Source: Protonemura montana (taxonomy: Eukaryota; Arthropoda; Insecta; Plecoptera; Nemouridae). Taken from it: a stretch of 64,000 bases of DNA. The notes beneath the pieces are model-generated. The model was not told the origin of the DNA. It searched no databases and saw nothing but the letters and a program-made list of their open reading frames with translations. The stretch covers positions 3,697,701 through 3,761,700 of the forward strand of contig OX387603.1 of assembly GCA_947568835.1 (NCBI GenBank), read 5' to 3'. This document shows, piece after piece, positions 47,924-60,209 of the stretch. Position numbers and translations under genes: made by a program. How positions within the stretch are numbered: position 1 is the stretch's first letter; every line of letters begins with the position of its first letter.

Positions 47924-49157
47924 GATGAATAGTTGTCAAAGAGTATTTGAGGTTAATTCACTAGAAGAACTGCTCCAGGCTGTGCTGAAAGGACTTTTGC
48001 ACCTCTAGGATTGATCTTATCCGAACTAGACCTACACATAAAGTCAAACTTTGAACTCTAGTGACATGAAAAAATAAAATCTATGACTTTCAGCAGATAA
48101 CTACAGATTACAAAAATAGGCGAGTCACCAAAGTGGGTTTGGTTTGGGAGAATGGAGGGGAATCGTTGACCTTCGCCACTGAAGCATTCCCCTGAAATAC
48201 GAGCATTCCATAGGTCTTTGATTCCATATATTTTCATACTTTTTCTTGAAAAAAAAAAAATTATACAGGAATGATAAGTATTTAAAGCTTTATTGGACTA
48301 CTAAAAAATTACACAATAAAAATAGCTTAATTAATTTGTACACATATTTATCAATAATTATTGAACATGCTAACAGATCAAGATCGTAAGACAAAAAAAA
48401 TAGGACATTCATGAAATCGTGCAGCCCACCTCACCTCAGAGCAACTGCAAGGCACAGAGCATTTAAGTTCGTGAAAGTCAAAACCCACTTTTTTTACCTG
48501 TTACGAGAGCGTAGACCATCGTCACAAGACATTTGTCTTCAGGCTTCGTAACAGTTTCTAAGTCTGATTTGACCAAACACGAGTGATCCCCACGTGGCAT
48601 AAACGGATCACAAAAATAGATGCCATTGAACGCATGGAATTCAATCAGTCTCGGATTTACTTATTGCTCGTGGTAAGATGCACTCTACAACCGTGACTTC
48701 TGATAACAGATCAATCACAATTTTAGGATAAGGTTACTAGAGAAAGAATTTAGAAGAAACGTAACCTGACAATTTTCGGAGCACAAAACGAACGCTGGGT
48801 GAATATATTTCTCTCTTGTTAGGGAAAATACAAAAATAGAGCAAACGATGCCCGAAAGATTTGACTAACAAATGCCTTTTGCAGTTGGTTTCATGTCAAT
48901 GTAACCAGTTTTGCAAATAAGGGTGCTGTTATACTTCCAGGCATTCCAAATCACCCCAAACTTTACGCATTCTCGAATGTCTGCTTGAACTCCAGTGGCG
49001 ACTTAAAGAGAGATTCTGCACTCAATGCCACTTCTTGGATAAAAATAGTTCAGTGAAGCACTTGAAAGCTCCGGTCCTCAATGTTTAAAGTGATCGAGAC
49101 TGTAAACCAAGACAAGACTTTGCATCCCGAGGCTGTTGTTTGTTCCCGTTGCGAGGA
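47924..49157. other. Intergenic between ASF1 and HSDL2
   Basis: Upstream of HSDL2 and downstream of ASF1, both minus. AT-rich; no further exon recognised. Confidence 0.55.
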
Positions 49158-50355
49158 TCACATCACTTCCATCGCGCTCGTGCTGCTACTCTCGCTGAAC
49201 AGGCCAACGAGAGGTTCTTCGGCTGGCTGGCTCTCTGACGGTAGGGCCGAGCTGTCTTGCGCCTGCCCTCCATTCTCCGAGTCGTCCCAGTTGATCTTGA
49301 AGCGAGTCACTCGCGGCTGAGAACCCAGGATGTTGCGGACCACCTGCGTTGCACAATCAACTTGTTAGGAGATACCCTCAACACCCTTTCCATTCCATGC
49401 CATCCAATCCCATGCCATGCCATGCCATGCCATGCCATGCCATGCCAGGCCAGGTCATGCCATGTCATGCCATGCCATGCTGGGTCATGGCATGCCAGGC
49501 TAGGCCATGCTATGCAATGCCATGGCCACGCCATACTGGGCTATGCCATGCCATACTAGGCAATGCTACGAACCCACTGAAAAACTGGCATTTAGCCTAA
49601 TTTTTTTTTATATTTTGGTCGTTATTTCTTTGCCCAAAACCATTAAGACACTGATTTATTTTAATTTGTTTTAGTTTTAAAATCACCTTGTCGAATTGAG
49701 GAATAGACGGTGGATTTTCTCGCAGTTCAGGCTCGTTGTACTCGTTGTTTATAAAATATCCGACTCTGACAAACTCTTGACCTCTATAAGAGCAAGTTAG
49801 GAGAACAACAGTGACCCCTAGGGCATCAGCAACTGGGATCCTGTTGACGGCTGGCGGGTCGGCTTGGAACACGAACATGTGTTTGCCCTCCGGAATTGGA
49901 CCAACATAGATTGTGTCCAAAACTTGATCATACTCTTCGCTTTCAGCTGAACCAACGTAAATCATTTTCCATTCGAGATCTGCGGAAATTAAACTTATCT
50001 TGGAAAATTGAAAAATAATAACACAGTAGGTAGCAAGGCTTGCAACTGCGACAAACTAGGCGCAAAGTAATAACTATATGTAGGAGCACCGCTGACTCCA
50101 AAATAAAGTAGCAGTATTGAAATTAATAAGCTCTGCTTTTAATCTTCAAGGTATTTTCTGTACTGATGATCTGTTACTGATTGTAAGTGGGTGCATTCAA
50201 CTTGAACAATTATCAAATTCCTGGCACCCATTAAGGTTATAATCACCTTCTTTGAGCTCTTCAATGCACTCAAAAGTGAGCTCAAACTGGAACGGATTGG
50301 AAAATGCCGAAGGATTATCCAGAACCACGACATTGCACAGCTGCACTTTCGCCAT
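49158..50355 (-). CDS. ASF1: Histone H3-H4 chaperone ASF1
   Basis: ASF1 hands H3-H4 dimers to CAF-1 and HIRA. Three exons: 50355-50247, 49979-49687 and 49343-49158, coding 195 residues. The start MAKVQLCNVVVLDNPSAFSN is diagnostic. The immunoglobulin-like core follows: FQFELTFECIEEL, YVGSAESEEYDQVLDTIYVG, MFVFQADPP and VTVVLLTCSYRGQEFVRVGY (H3-binding face), then NNEYNEPELRENPP and QPRVTRFKINWDD. The C-terminal tail is short, acidic and Ser-rich, as in other metazoan ASF1 proteins. Most animals outside vertebrates have a single ASF1, so I do not assign A or B. Confidence 0.97.
49385..49565. repeat. (CCATG)n pentanucleotide repeat in ASF1 intron 2
   Basis: Runs of CATGC/CCATG with interruptions such as CAGGCCAGGT. 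It begins about 40 bp from the exon 3 acceptor (49343). The unit contains the palindrome CATG, so single strands can pair with themselves. Confidence 0.95.
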
Positions 50356-52380
50356 CGTAATTTAGTATCTGTAAAAGCAAAAATGGAATTTTTTATTTGC
50401 AATTAAACAATTTGAGTGACGTACTTCAAGAGTTAGATGAGTTCAAGAGTTACATATTAGGTCAGATTACCTGAAAAGCGACGACGACCACCGAAAATTT
50501 GCTGCGATGATATACAATAGTGACAGCTTATCTATAGCGAACTTACAATTAAATATGAGAGGGATAGAAAACAATTTAGATCTGCACAAACTCACCCTTC
50601 CAAACTCTTGTGCGCGATGCCAGAGCTACGGAAGGACGTGTTTTGGCGGTAATGTGGGTTAGATAGGTTGGTAGCATTACTCTGTAGGCGGTTGCTATTG
50701 GTCGATTTTGAATGAGAAGGGCGGTATAAAAATAGAAACTGCTTATCCTTTGTTCTAATAATTTGACTTATACGTTCCTTTACCCATCCTTTCACATTTT
50801 TGGTTCCATGAACCTTTAGATTACTGACCAAATTTTGTGTTCACAGCACTGCCATACAAAATCCATAATACCTTCAATTCTATTCTAGGCTTGAATCTTC
50901 AGCACCATCCGGAGACTTTGGTCCAACTTTTGTAAGGAGGTAATTATGCACACATTCTACAAAGATAAAAATCAGCCACCTCAAGTCAGCAACTCATGGG
51001 AAATAGACTAGAAAAATATATAAATAAAAAGCAACGTCAATTATTTATGGTACCGTTTAATTCGATTGCATAGAGTACAAAATCATGGTGAAACAACCAA
51101 TGAAACTCAACTACCAACATAATTGGAGGCCTTAACCTTCGTCCAAAACAACTAATGTACATTAAATAATCCTCTGCGCTGAGGGGAACGAAAGATAATA
51201 ACATAGTAACGGAACAAGCGTACTGGCAAGTTGCATTCTTCAACGTAGCTACCCAAAAATAATAAACAATCATTGAATTCAATATGGAAATTTTGCTTAA
51301 AAGATTTGTGTCGACTTGGCATTCACTTCAGTTGATTTTTGGTTAAAACAATGCTTCATTCTTAGTCAGCAATGACAGCAGACGACTGAGACAATTTGAC
51401 TAAATCTAAAAGGCAATCATCAGAGTTCCACTTTATGACGAAATGCCAACGCATATTTCATCCGAAATTCACTGTCAAATTAAGCCAACTAGTAAATCAA
51501 GCACGACAGATTGCCTTTAAGGAAGACTCTTATTCTTCACCCTCTGTTTCGATCACAAACTACAAATTTCACCGAAAAAAAAAAGAAACTGCATAAATCA
51601 AGAATAAATAACAAAACAAATACTTCGAAAACAATCATCAAGATTATAAACCAGTTCAAAGAACCATTTTCTACACCAGCTTTGCTCACAAATAGGCACT
51701 TAAATTGAAAGAAGTGGCATCAATTCAACGCTCCAAATGGCGGCGCTCCGCCAAGTGGTATTCTGCGCGGAGAGGAACTCGCTAACAATTTGAAATCACC
51801 AGGCAACGACTCGACAGATCCATTCACACCTAAGTTGACCGCAGCAAGAAGTACGAATAACCTTCTGGGTTTGCTTAACGAGGCTCTGTTCTTCCAGAAT
51901 TGCGCAACATCCACAGACAATTCTGCACAGGGATCACTTCACTAGAACAATTGTGGCATTGGGTGATATTGAACTGTTTGTTCTTACAAAGTTAACAATG
52001 TCCCTAGTTTCTCACGCTGTTGGCCAAACTGGCTCAACATTTTCGATTCAATCCCTACTACAGGAAGAGTTGTCTAATCGGCAGGAAATTAAGGCCTCTC
52101 TTTCTGTGAAAATGTGACAAACCAGAAAAAAAACCATGGTACTACCCAAGGCAAAGACCAGATTTCCAGTGCCCAGTTGAGAAAGTAACAGCCACCGTGC
52201 CTCGCACGCCTAGTAGGATCGAAACAACAAATAAAAGTTAAACAAAATGCCAAGTCGTTATCGAGGCACACGTGTCGAGGCTAGCGACAAGCCAGTACGC
52301 TCTGCAACCTCCTAACACTCCGATCCCGCGGTATCTACAACCAACGTGAAAAAATATCCGTCCCTCCAGGCCAACTCTGG
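50356..52380. other. Intergenic between MED26 3' end and ASF1 5' end
   Basis: Should contain the ASF1 promoter and MED26 3' UTR. Several short frames are present, none recognisable. Confidence 0.55.
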
Positions 52381-55300
52381 TCAATCGATCACGACATAAG
52401 GCAGTATGTGCAGCAGCTCCCCTCGATACGACTCTTTCGACACGCACTCGTGCCACTCCCGGAACCCATCGTCCTCTTCACCACGCTTCGCTCCGTCGTC
52501 GAAGTTCCCGTTGACCCCAACGATCCTGTCCGTGCCGAGTCTCTCCACGTCCCCCGAGGTCACCTCCATCTTGATGGGTGGCTCGAACAGCTCCGGGCCG
52601 TCGGTCAGGTCCACATCATCGGGCAGAGGCGGCAGCTTGGCGAGGATCTCGTCGACGCTGAGGAACGCGTTGGCCTCGCTGGGCGCTGAATCTTGCCTCG
52701 ATACAGAGCGGAAATCTGCGTCGACAACGCGGACCTCGGAGCTGTCGTCTCCGTCAACGTCCACCGTCTCAAACTCAGTCTGCGAGCGCAGGAACTTGGC
52801 GATGTGTTCGGTCTTGTTCCGCGACATCTCGAGTGCCTCGGCGGCACTGCGGGCCGCAAACGAGGTGGGTAGACTCGGAACTTCGGGCACGTTCGGTGCC
52901 CGGCCGAGGCCAGCCATCAGCTCGCGCGTCGTCTTCACCTTAGGAGTGCGCGCGATTGACGCAATGCTGCTCTTCACGATGTCGTCATCGCGTGCGCGCG
53001 CAAGCAGCGCCTCCTTGGTCGAGCCTTTCTTGCGGCCTCGCTTCTTGGGTGTCGGGGCCGCCTCCCCCTTCAGCGGAAAGATCTCCACGACACTCTCCGA
53101 TCGCTCACTGGCGTTGAAACTGTCGCGGCTGCACTCGCCAAACACGTCCGCGGCTGTGACACCGTTCAGCCGCGGTAGCTTTGCGGGGCGTCCGTCGGGC
53201 GAGGCTAGCCGCGGCAGCTTGGCAGGGCGACCGTCAGGCGAGGGTTTCCGCAGTCGTTTGTTGGCTGCATGCGTCCGCGGCACCGAGTCCAGGTCCACTG
53301 TGTTCGGCTTCGCGCGGCGGTTCGCACTCGAGGCGTCACTGTGCACCGACACGGGCGGAGACAGCACCGAGCGGGACAGAGCGGGGCTTGTCAAGGACCC
53401 ACCCATTAGGTGTGGGCTGGCCAATGGGTGGGAAGAGAGGCGAGGACTAACTAATGGGGTGTGGCCCATTAGGTGTGGGCTGGCCAATGGGTGGGAAGAG
53501 AGGCGAGGACTGACCAGTGGGGTGTGGCCCATTAGGTGGGGGCTGGCCAACGGGTGAGAGGAAAGGTGGGGGCTTGCGGAAGGGGCATGCCGGCCGTTGG
53601 TTGGGGGCGGAGGGGCCGGGTCTGGGGGCGGCCGTGCTATCATGTTCCGCCACCGCCGGACCAGGTCCTTTGCGCGGCGGGCCAGCGACTCGCTGTTCGT
53701 CTTCCTCCGCAGCTCGTTGACGAACTTGCCGAGCCTTGTCGACTGAAACATAACGCAATGGTGAGGACAGAATAGGGTGATCGGAAATATTTCAGATGCA
53801 GTTTCATTCAGGTCTACCCACAGATAACCAAGCAATAAGCACAAGCATAGCGCACCAGGATCTTTAAACTTGGTAATCATATGGGACAACGGAGATTTAT
53901 TTGTTGTAACAGTTTTTATCAACCCCAAACAAAGAATACAAAAAGGATTTTGTCCCCTGGATCCCACGTATAAGGGAGGTTTTAGTCCAAAAGCTATTTT
54001 CCCTGTTTAGCCAATTTTGAGAGATTTGAAATAGAATGTTTAGATAAATGCACAAAAAATATGAAATTTTACGTTTTGTGATGATTCGGGAAGGCTTTGG
54101 CTTGTCACATAAAATTAATTTAATTTTGCAGCTGTCACTATTTTTTCTGTGCCCTAATTGCCATTTAATATTTGAACCTAGAAGGATGGGGGTTTAATTT
54201 TTAGACCTTGAGTTGGAGGTCTTATAGATATTTTATTTGTAACTCCAAGACACCAAATATTCCGTTTCTAAGCGAACACTCATTTAAAAACCCTGTTTTC
54301 TTGTTCTTTGTTTGTTCAATGAATAAAAGTTCAACAAATTGTTTGCATTCAGAAGACAGGCAATTCTTGCGCATTTTCTCTCGCTACCTCAAGTTTAATA
54401 AATAAACAATAGAAAATATAAAAGCTGCATTTATGCTGCTATTTACTTTAACTGCTGTGCTGCAAATTGAGATACAAATTTTACTGCTTCATTTTTAGTG
54501 ACAAATCGCTATAACCGTTGAGTGCAGGTTATAGGTAGAGAAACAACGTCAATGTTACAGTCTCTGCGTGAAAAATGACTACCTTACCGACAAAAATGCA
54601 GAGTACCGGAACGTCACGTTAAGTGGAGCCACTGTCGTATGAAATTTAATTTCGATATTTCTCGTAGGTAACTCGCTTTTTAATATCGTACGTGTATATC
54701 AATCGTTGAGGTAATTATTGATGGAGATTTTTTAAGCATGAAAAGTCTCAAAAGCGAGTTAACCTACGAGAAATGTCGAAACTAAAATTCATACGACAGT
54801 GGCTCCACTTAACGTGATGTACCGGTACACTGCATTTTTGTCGGTAAGGTGGTCATTTGGCGACCATCTTTCACGCAGAGACTGTAACATTGACGTTGAA
54901 ACTCTACCTATAACCTACACTCAACGCTATAACTGTTGAGTGAACCATGTTTCTTCCAGGGGGTAGGTTGTGTAAATATATTGAAAGAGTTGTCGCACTT
55001 TATGTTAAGCCCACTGCATGTCAATTTTACACAATCGCTCTCCAGTAGATAAATCCAAGATGGTGGAAGATCTAGACGTGCCAGGTATTCCTTGTCTCTG
55101 ACTTCTCTCACAGTAAAGGTTTGTTTGTCCATTCCACATTGAAGCTAAACCGGGTCAGGTTATCTTTGGACACAGCACTGACAGTGGTCAGTGGTTGAAC
55201 CTGAAGTCGATCCCATTAGAGCAGCAAAGTTCCATTTATGACTTACGCAATAACCCGCTAAATAATCGAGCGTAGCGTTAACAGTTTTTCCGAATTGGAT

Positions 55301-58300
55301 GGACGTTTCAAGTGAAGCAAGCACACATTCTGACTCCGAGGAAAAATTTATTTTTATTTCAATGTGTGTTTGTTCGCTCTTTGCAGGCAATATGGTTGTA
55401 CCAAATTGGATAAACTTTGCAGGACACCTCGAAAATCTCTGAACCTCTGCTATATCTTCGTAAAGAGTCTGATGAATTTGTTTGTTAACAAGATTTAAAA
55501 ATATTTCATGGAAGTTTGTGACCAAAAATTTGAATACTGGCTGAGTGGCTGAACTGATTCATGTTCTGTGAAATTGGTTGTAGAGGTTGCAATTGGTGCC
55601 TAACGTAGACTCCAGATTACGGGAGTTCCTTCATTCCACCACAAGCTTGAGTGAGAGATTCATGTTCGCCGGTGCGAGGGTAGAACAATAAAAGACTGAA
55701 TTTATTTGTTGACCGCAGAATAACCAGGAGTGTCGTAAGTTAAGACAGAATTGGACTGTGTTTCGTAAACAGATTGAATTACAAGCGTGCCTTGTCGTTG
55801 CAGCAAACCATGCCTGATTAGCGAGAGATATTTTTAATATTTTTCCATTAGTTCATGTCTAGATTACGTTTGAGAGCAAGGTATGGGCCTGTGATTCTTG
55901 TTAATTAGCAAGGGAGAGGAAAAAAAGGTGTCAAGTGAAAAAAATATGTAAAATATAAATAAATAATAGAAAAGAACATTTAGTATCTATCTTTCTTCTA
56001 GGTTACTTTCTACATAAACAGTTTCTAACATTTTGGCATGTTTTGCAGAAGTTAGTCAAAATTTCAAATCCTGCACGACAATTTGGGTATTTTCTTAATT
56101 TGTCAGCTTTTTTCTTCAGCTTTAGTTTAGTTGGACAGATCTTTATAAGGTTAGGAACTACAATGGTCAGAACATTCAGTCCTTTGGGTGACAAATGGGG
56201 GAGTTACATCTTAAAAAACTTTGAGCCTTGATATATTTGTCATTTAACTGTGGGTGGTCAAGGCTCCTACATCCCTAGAGGACATATTTAGGCACTTTTT
56301 GGGGAGTGCATTTGGTCATTTTGTATTTTTTTGGCATTCTCTCATTTTTGCAACTAAGAACTCTTTTACGTAAAAATGTCAGCATATTTGGTACACTCAG
56401 GATACAGATGCCAACGAGGGAAATCACAAATTCCAAAAGCTGATATCGTCACATAGACCCCACTGGATTATTTTCACATTCGATGTGTCAAAAATCCGCT
56501 ACTGGTGAGTAAAAAACAATGTGTCAAAATTCCAGATGGATTATCATCATATTGCTCAAGTCACAAACATGGCTTCGGAAAAAAAGCCTGTTTTGCGGCA
56601 ACAAGTTTTTCTCAGTTTCCACTAACGCCTAGCATGGCCTGAAATGCAGAGTCCAGGCTTCATCCTCCTATTGCTCTTGAACCGAGGCGCTAAGTCATAA
56701 TATCACCTTTTAATCTGGCATTTAAGCAATTCAACATAAAGTTTTCAAAGCACCCAGACAAAATGCATGCCGGCCTCCCTCTCTTCATTCACTGGGGGCG
56801 CTCGTTATCAGTGGGTTATATTCCAGTGGGATACGAAATTCCACTTTATTTTCGTATTTTAGGCCTGCTTTTGATGGAAAATTGCCTCCGACGCCATGTT
56901 TGTAGCATGAGCATTGTGACGATATTCCAACCGGATTATCATCATTATTTTTTACATTACAGCACAGAATTATCGGCACATTGAATGTGACAATAATCCA
57001 GTAGGGCCTATTTGCCGATATTCCGTGCAGCGATAATCAGGCAACTCTTCCGAACGTATCCCGACTCTTGAACCTGCTCAATGGTTTGTAGCATTTTGAA
57101 AATTTTGAACCATGCTGGATATTGTACTCTGATGCTACCTTTGCACCCTGGTACAACCATAAAAATTATCTAGCAGGAGTGATACGACTTAGAACTTCTT
57201 AATGAAGCTATGAAAAATCATGAAGTCAGCAAAACTGACTCTAGTAATTGGTGCTCCTCCCCCTAGACTTGGCGTAGTGTTTATTAAAATCACTTTATTC
57301 TATTTAGTTGCCATATTTAAAATTAACTCTTATATACCCATTTCTTTCCTTATTAAGCTTGTACTCTATAACAGTATTATTTTGTAAAGATTTGAGAATA
57401 GACTAGGTACTAAGAGATACTAAGTTGATACCAGATTGTTTCGAGGTAGGAAGGTCCCCAATGTCACCAGGATAAAAATCTCACCTCCAGTGCTTCTTTG
57501 GAGATCGGAGTCCTCTCCAGAATGGTGATGATCTCAACGACTGCAGCCATATCCACAACCTGCCGACAAATGAACAGAGTTAGCGTCCACTGCACATGCT
57601 ACGTATCTATATTTTTATGGTTCCCAAGATTCACAGGACGAATTCGCAGACTTTTCAATGAAATATAACTAATATTTCGATTTAATAATGCGTTATTCAT
57701 CTGATTTAGATGTGCGGTTGAAATTGTTGTGCACGAAAGCTGTTCAAAAAATGCATTTTCTGGCCATGTTCTGCTTATCATGTTGGACCAACTTAACCTA
57801 AGTCGACTTCCGAAAACATATCATTTTTCACTAATAATTTTTAAACGCGACTTAAAATGCACATAATAAGATAGTAATGCATTTTGGATAGATGCCAAGA
57901 CAAAATAACCACAGCGTTGGCATAATCAAATTAATTTTAAAAGATAAAATAAATTGAAACAGCTATCGAGGTACGCTGGTGGTCATAAAACCGGATGTAT
58001 TTGAGCAGATAGCGCAGGCGTTGTGGGGCTGCCGTCCTGAGCCACAGTCCCCGGAGAAGTCGTCCTAGCAAGGCTCCGTACAGCCGAATTTCACAATTCG
58101 TTCACACCTCGAAAACACGCTCGCGATCGAAAAGCACTGTCGAAAACAATTCCTCGGATCGGTATCGTCCTTTAATGTTGGGTCAGGATAGTGAAAAGTG
58201 TATACTTTTATTAAAAAATACGTGTGAAAACTTCGCTTCCAATGTCGCTCGGCCATATACTACAATACGGGGCACGGGTTGTCTAGTTGAACCGACTTTT

Positions 58301-58417
58301 AATTCTTCACATAGACGCTTTTGGTGATCGGTGGTCGCTAATTTAGTTTCTTACATTGTATTCCTTGTCGAGTGCTTTAAGTAATCTGTTCTTGATATCT
58401 GAAGGAGACGACTGCAT
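52381..58417 (-). CDS. MED26: Mediator complex subunit 26
   Basis: MED26 links Mediator to elongation factors through its TFIIS N-terminal (LW) domain. Three exons: 58417-58355, 57559-57485 and 53742-52381, coding 499 residues. Exon 1 (MQSSPSDIKNRLLKALDKEY) and exon 2 (VVDMAAVVEIITILERTPIS) are short and separated from exon 3 by a 3.7-kb intron. They complete the LW domain with STRLGKFVNELRRKT and RRAKDLVRRWRNMI. The middle is Pro/Ser-rich with a 21-residue tandem repeat, a doubled SPDGRPAKLPRL and a basic patch PKKRGRKKGSTKEALLARA. The C-terminus (LLHILPYVVID) matches the conserved Mediator-binding end of MED26. The coding exon is GC-rich relative to its flanks and produces a long spurious antisense frame. 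Confidence 0.93.
53395..53590. repeat. 63-bp coding minisatellite in MED26 exon 3
   Basis: About three copies of a 63-bp unit encoding 21 residues (LSSHPLASPHLMGHTPLVSPR). The unit is a multiple of three, so the frame is kept. It is the only tandem array found in coding sequence. Confidence 0.9.
53820..53890. repeat. Single copy of the 73-bp dispersed repeat
   Basis: CAAGCAATAAGCACAAGCAT, then AGGATCTTTAAACTTGGTAA, then TCATATGGGAC matches the ERCC4 intron 8 array at 1950-2170. It lies about 80 bp upstream of MED26 exon 3. Confidence 0.75.
54507..54942. mobile_element. Long foldback element, family 4
   Basis: Arms of about 170-190 bp are inverted copies: GTTGAGTGCAGGTTATAGGT, GTCAATGTTACAGTCTCTGC and GGAGCCACTGTCGTATGA on the left return in reverse on the right. 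The element is bracketed by an 18-bp direct repeat (CGCTATAACCGTTGAGTG at 54507, CGCTATAACTGTTGAGTG at 54925). A possible diverged relative lies at 63505-63600. MED26 intron 2. Confidence 0.85.
54908..55525 (-). pseudogene. Possible DNA-transposon transposase remnant
   Basis: Two neighbouring minus-strand frames read NATLDYLAGYCVSHK, then DHCQCCVQR, and DKEYLARLDLPPSWIYLLES, then DCVKLTCSGLNIKC. The pattern 'YxAGYxxxK..CxxC..' followed by a serine/hydrophobic block resembles C-terminal transposase segments of P-element/THAP9-like transposons. It is split by a stop between frames and lacks the catalytic core. Could be coincidental. Confidence 0.3.
56400..57010. repeat. Scrambled MITE-like sequence, MED26 intron 2
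   Basis: Short phrases such as CACTGGATTATTTTCACATT, CGGATTATCATCATTATTTT and GTGACAATAATCCAGTAGGG recur in both orientations, suggesting one or more diverged inverted-repeat elements. Ends are not clear. Confidence 0.4.
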
Positions 58418-59071
58418 GAGGGCTTACGGGGTCTCGATATCGCAGCCCTCAGTTCGAGACAGCTTATAGCAGCTATGGCCGACATCCACTGCGTTGGAAT
58501 TCTGGGGCCAGATTAATGCACCTCCGTTCTTCACCAAACTCGTCACCAGTCGGGTTCCCAGCGCGCAGGCGCGTGACGTCACATACGATATGTTTCAAGT
58601 GAACTTGTGATTTCGAGTCAGTGCGCATGCGGGTTTTCTGAGCGTACAGGTTTTGTTGATTCGAACTATATTAAATGTTTCCTCATCGTTTGGTTACCTG
58701 TAGCAAGTAGTGATTAATTCGTGTGATAATTTAACCTGATTATTGATACTTCTATCTAAAACGATGCCGTCAAATTAAGATCATATCTTCAGGTATCAAT
58801 TTATCGTATATGCATGGTAAGTTCAACTGAATGTTAGTTGTGTGCGAGGCGTTGAACTCGCGACTCAAAATAAATACTTAATAAAATAATATTTAAGATT
58901 CACATTATTCTGATTTATATGCTTCCCTTCCAAAATTACCAATTCCTATTTCCCACGCCTTCTAGTAGACTTAAAAGAGTCCTTTCGTGGTACGTTACTC
59001 AAATATGCTGGCGTTTTGATCTCCGCGGTAACTGCGACTGGCAAATAGCGCTCAGCTGTTTTAAATCAAAG
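58418..59071. promoter_or_regulatory. Divergent promoter of MED26 and ISCA1 with CRE and NRF1-type sites
   Basis: 654 bp between two divergent start codons. It contains the perfect CRE palindrome TGACGTCA at 58574-58581, directly beside GCGCAGGCGCG (58563-58573), and TGCGCATGCGG at 58622-58632, a strong NRF1-type match. The block is GC-rich relative to its flanks. Confidence 0.7.
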
Positions 59072-59705
59072 ATGGCTGGTCGCGTACTTGCGGCTGCAAC
59101 CGTCCGTGCTGTAAAAGGAACAAATCGAAGAATACTACCGTCTAGGGCCGCGCTGACTTTGGTAATATCGCTATATTGGTCCCAATCACACTATATTTCT
59201 TATTAACATTGGTTTTTAACTTGACACTTATTACAAATCGACTCTTATGTAATTATTACATAAGGCATGCAACTGACCCTTACGTCAAATTTTATTGCAG
59301 ACACCTTCGGCAGTGAATAAAATCAAAGAAATTTTGACTGGGACCAACGAATATATAGGACTAAAGGTTGGGGTCAGACAAAGAGGTTGCAACGGTCTGA
59401 GCTACACTCTTGACTATGCTCAGGAGAAAGGAAAATTGGATGAAGAAGTTTTGCAAGATGGTATGACCACAAAAATGAAATTGTCCAGTGAAACAAGCCA
59501 ATGTATATTTTTACAGAGCTATGTGTAGCAATCTTTAAATGTACGCAATTTTACAGGAGTTCGAGTTTTCATCGATAGAAAGGCTCAGCTGACACTTCTT
59601 GGCACAGAAATGGACTACGTGGAAACAAAACTATCGGCAGAATTTGTTTTCAACAATCCTAACATTAAAGGAACGTGTGGTTGTGGAGAAAGCTTCTCAA
59701 TATGA
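59072..59705 (+). CDS. ISCA1: Iron-sulfur cluster assembly 1 (mitochondrial A-type carrier)
   Basis: Mitochondrial A-type Fe-S protein that works with ISCA2 and IBA57 to build [4Fe-4S] clusters. Three exons, 59072-59161, 59301-59460 and 59557-59705, encode 132 residues (human 129). The N-terminus MAGRVLAAATVRAVKGTNRR is a basic amphipathic presequence. The family core is intact: LTLTPSAVNKIKEIL, VGVRQRGCNGLSYTLDYAQE, GVRVFIDRKAQLTLLGTEMD, then FVFNNPNIKGTCGCGESFSI. All three conserved cysteines (RGCNG and GTCGCG) are present. The insect orthologue has also been called MagR. Divergent from MED26. Confidence 0.97.
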
Positions 59706-60209
59706 CGATCGTCTGTGTTTTAGTCACTGAATCTTTTAGCTACCTCGTGCGACAGATTCATTCGTGAATGTCTGTGAATAGAAAGGTTAATTTATTTATC
59801 TTGATTCTGTACATATTGCTTTCACATAGTTATAATTATGTATACTTTGTTATTATTATATTATTTAGAGGTACGATGTTAGTCAAGCAACTGGTTGTTG
59901 TGGCCAACTTGTCAACTAGCAGAATTAAGGACCGTTTTACAACATTGTAAAAATACCGCAGATGCATGCTTACGCAAAGTATTGAGCTATAAAATCACTT
60001 TCAATGGCAGTGTTACACACCATAGCATTAACCAAATTCCACATCAGTTTGGCTAAAGTTTCAATGGCTTTTTGAAGCATCCTGAGTTGTCCAGTTCCAT
60101 CCAGAAATTTGTCTTCTATGTACATGCTGCTAGTTTATAAATGCTACTTCAATTTCAAAAGCTGAGGTTAAATATCCATGCTCTCTGGCATGGGTCAGCA
60201 AACATAGAC
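59706..60209. other. Intergenic between convergent ISCA1 and the STIL-like gene
   Basis: About 500 bp of AT-rich 3' flank; nothing coding recognised. Confidence 0.6.

Noticed and set aside
52406-53557. 383-residue open frame on the plus strand
   Set aside because: It lies antisense to the GC-rich coding exon of MED26, which has full family support; the antisense frame is low-complexity Ser/Arg-rich and has no start context or splice structure of its own.
57960-58110. GC-rich block in MED26 intron 1 considered as an alternative 5' exon
   Set aside because: Exons 1 and 2 join in phase and match the MED26 LW domain without it; none of its frames resembles the family.
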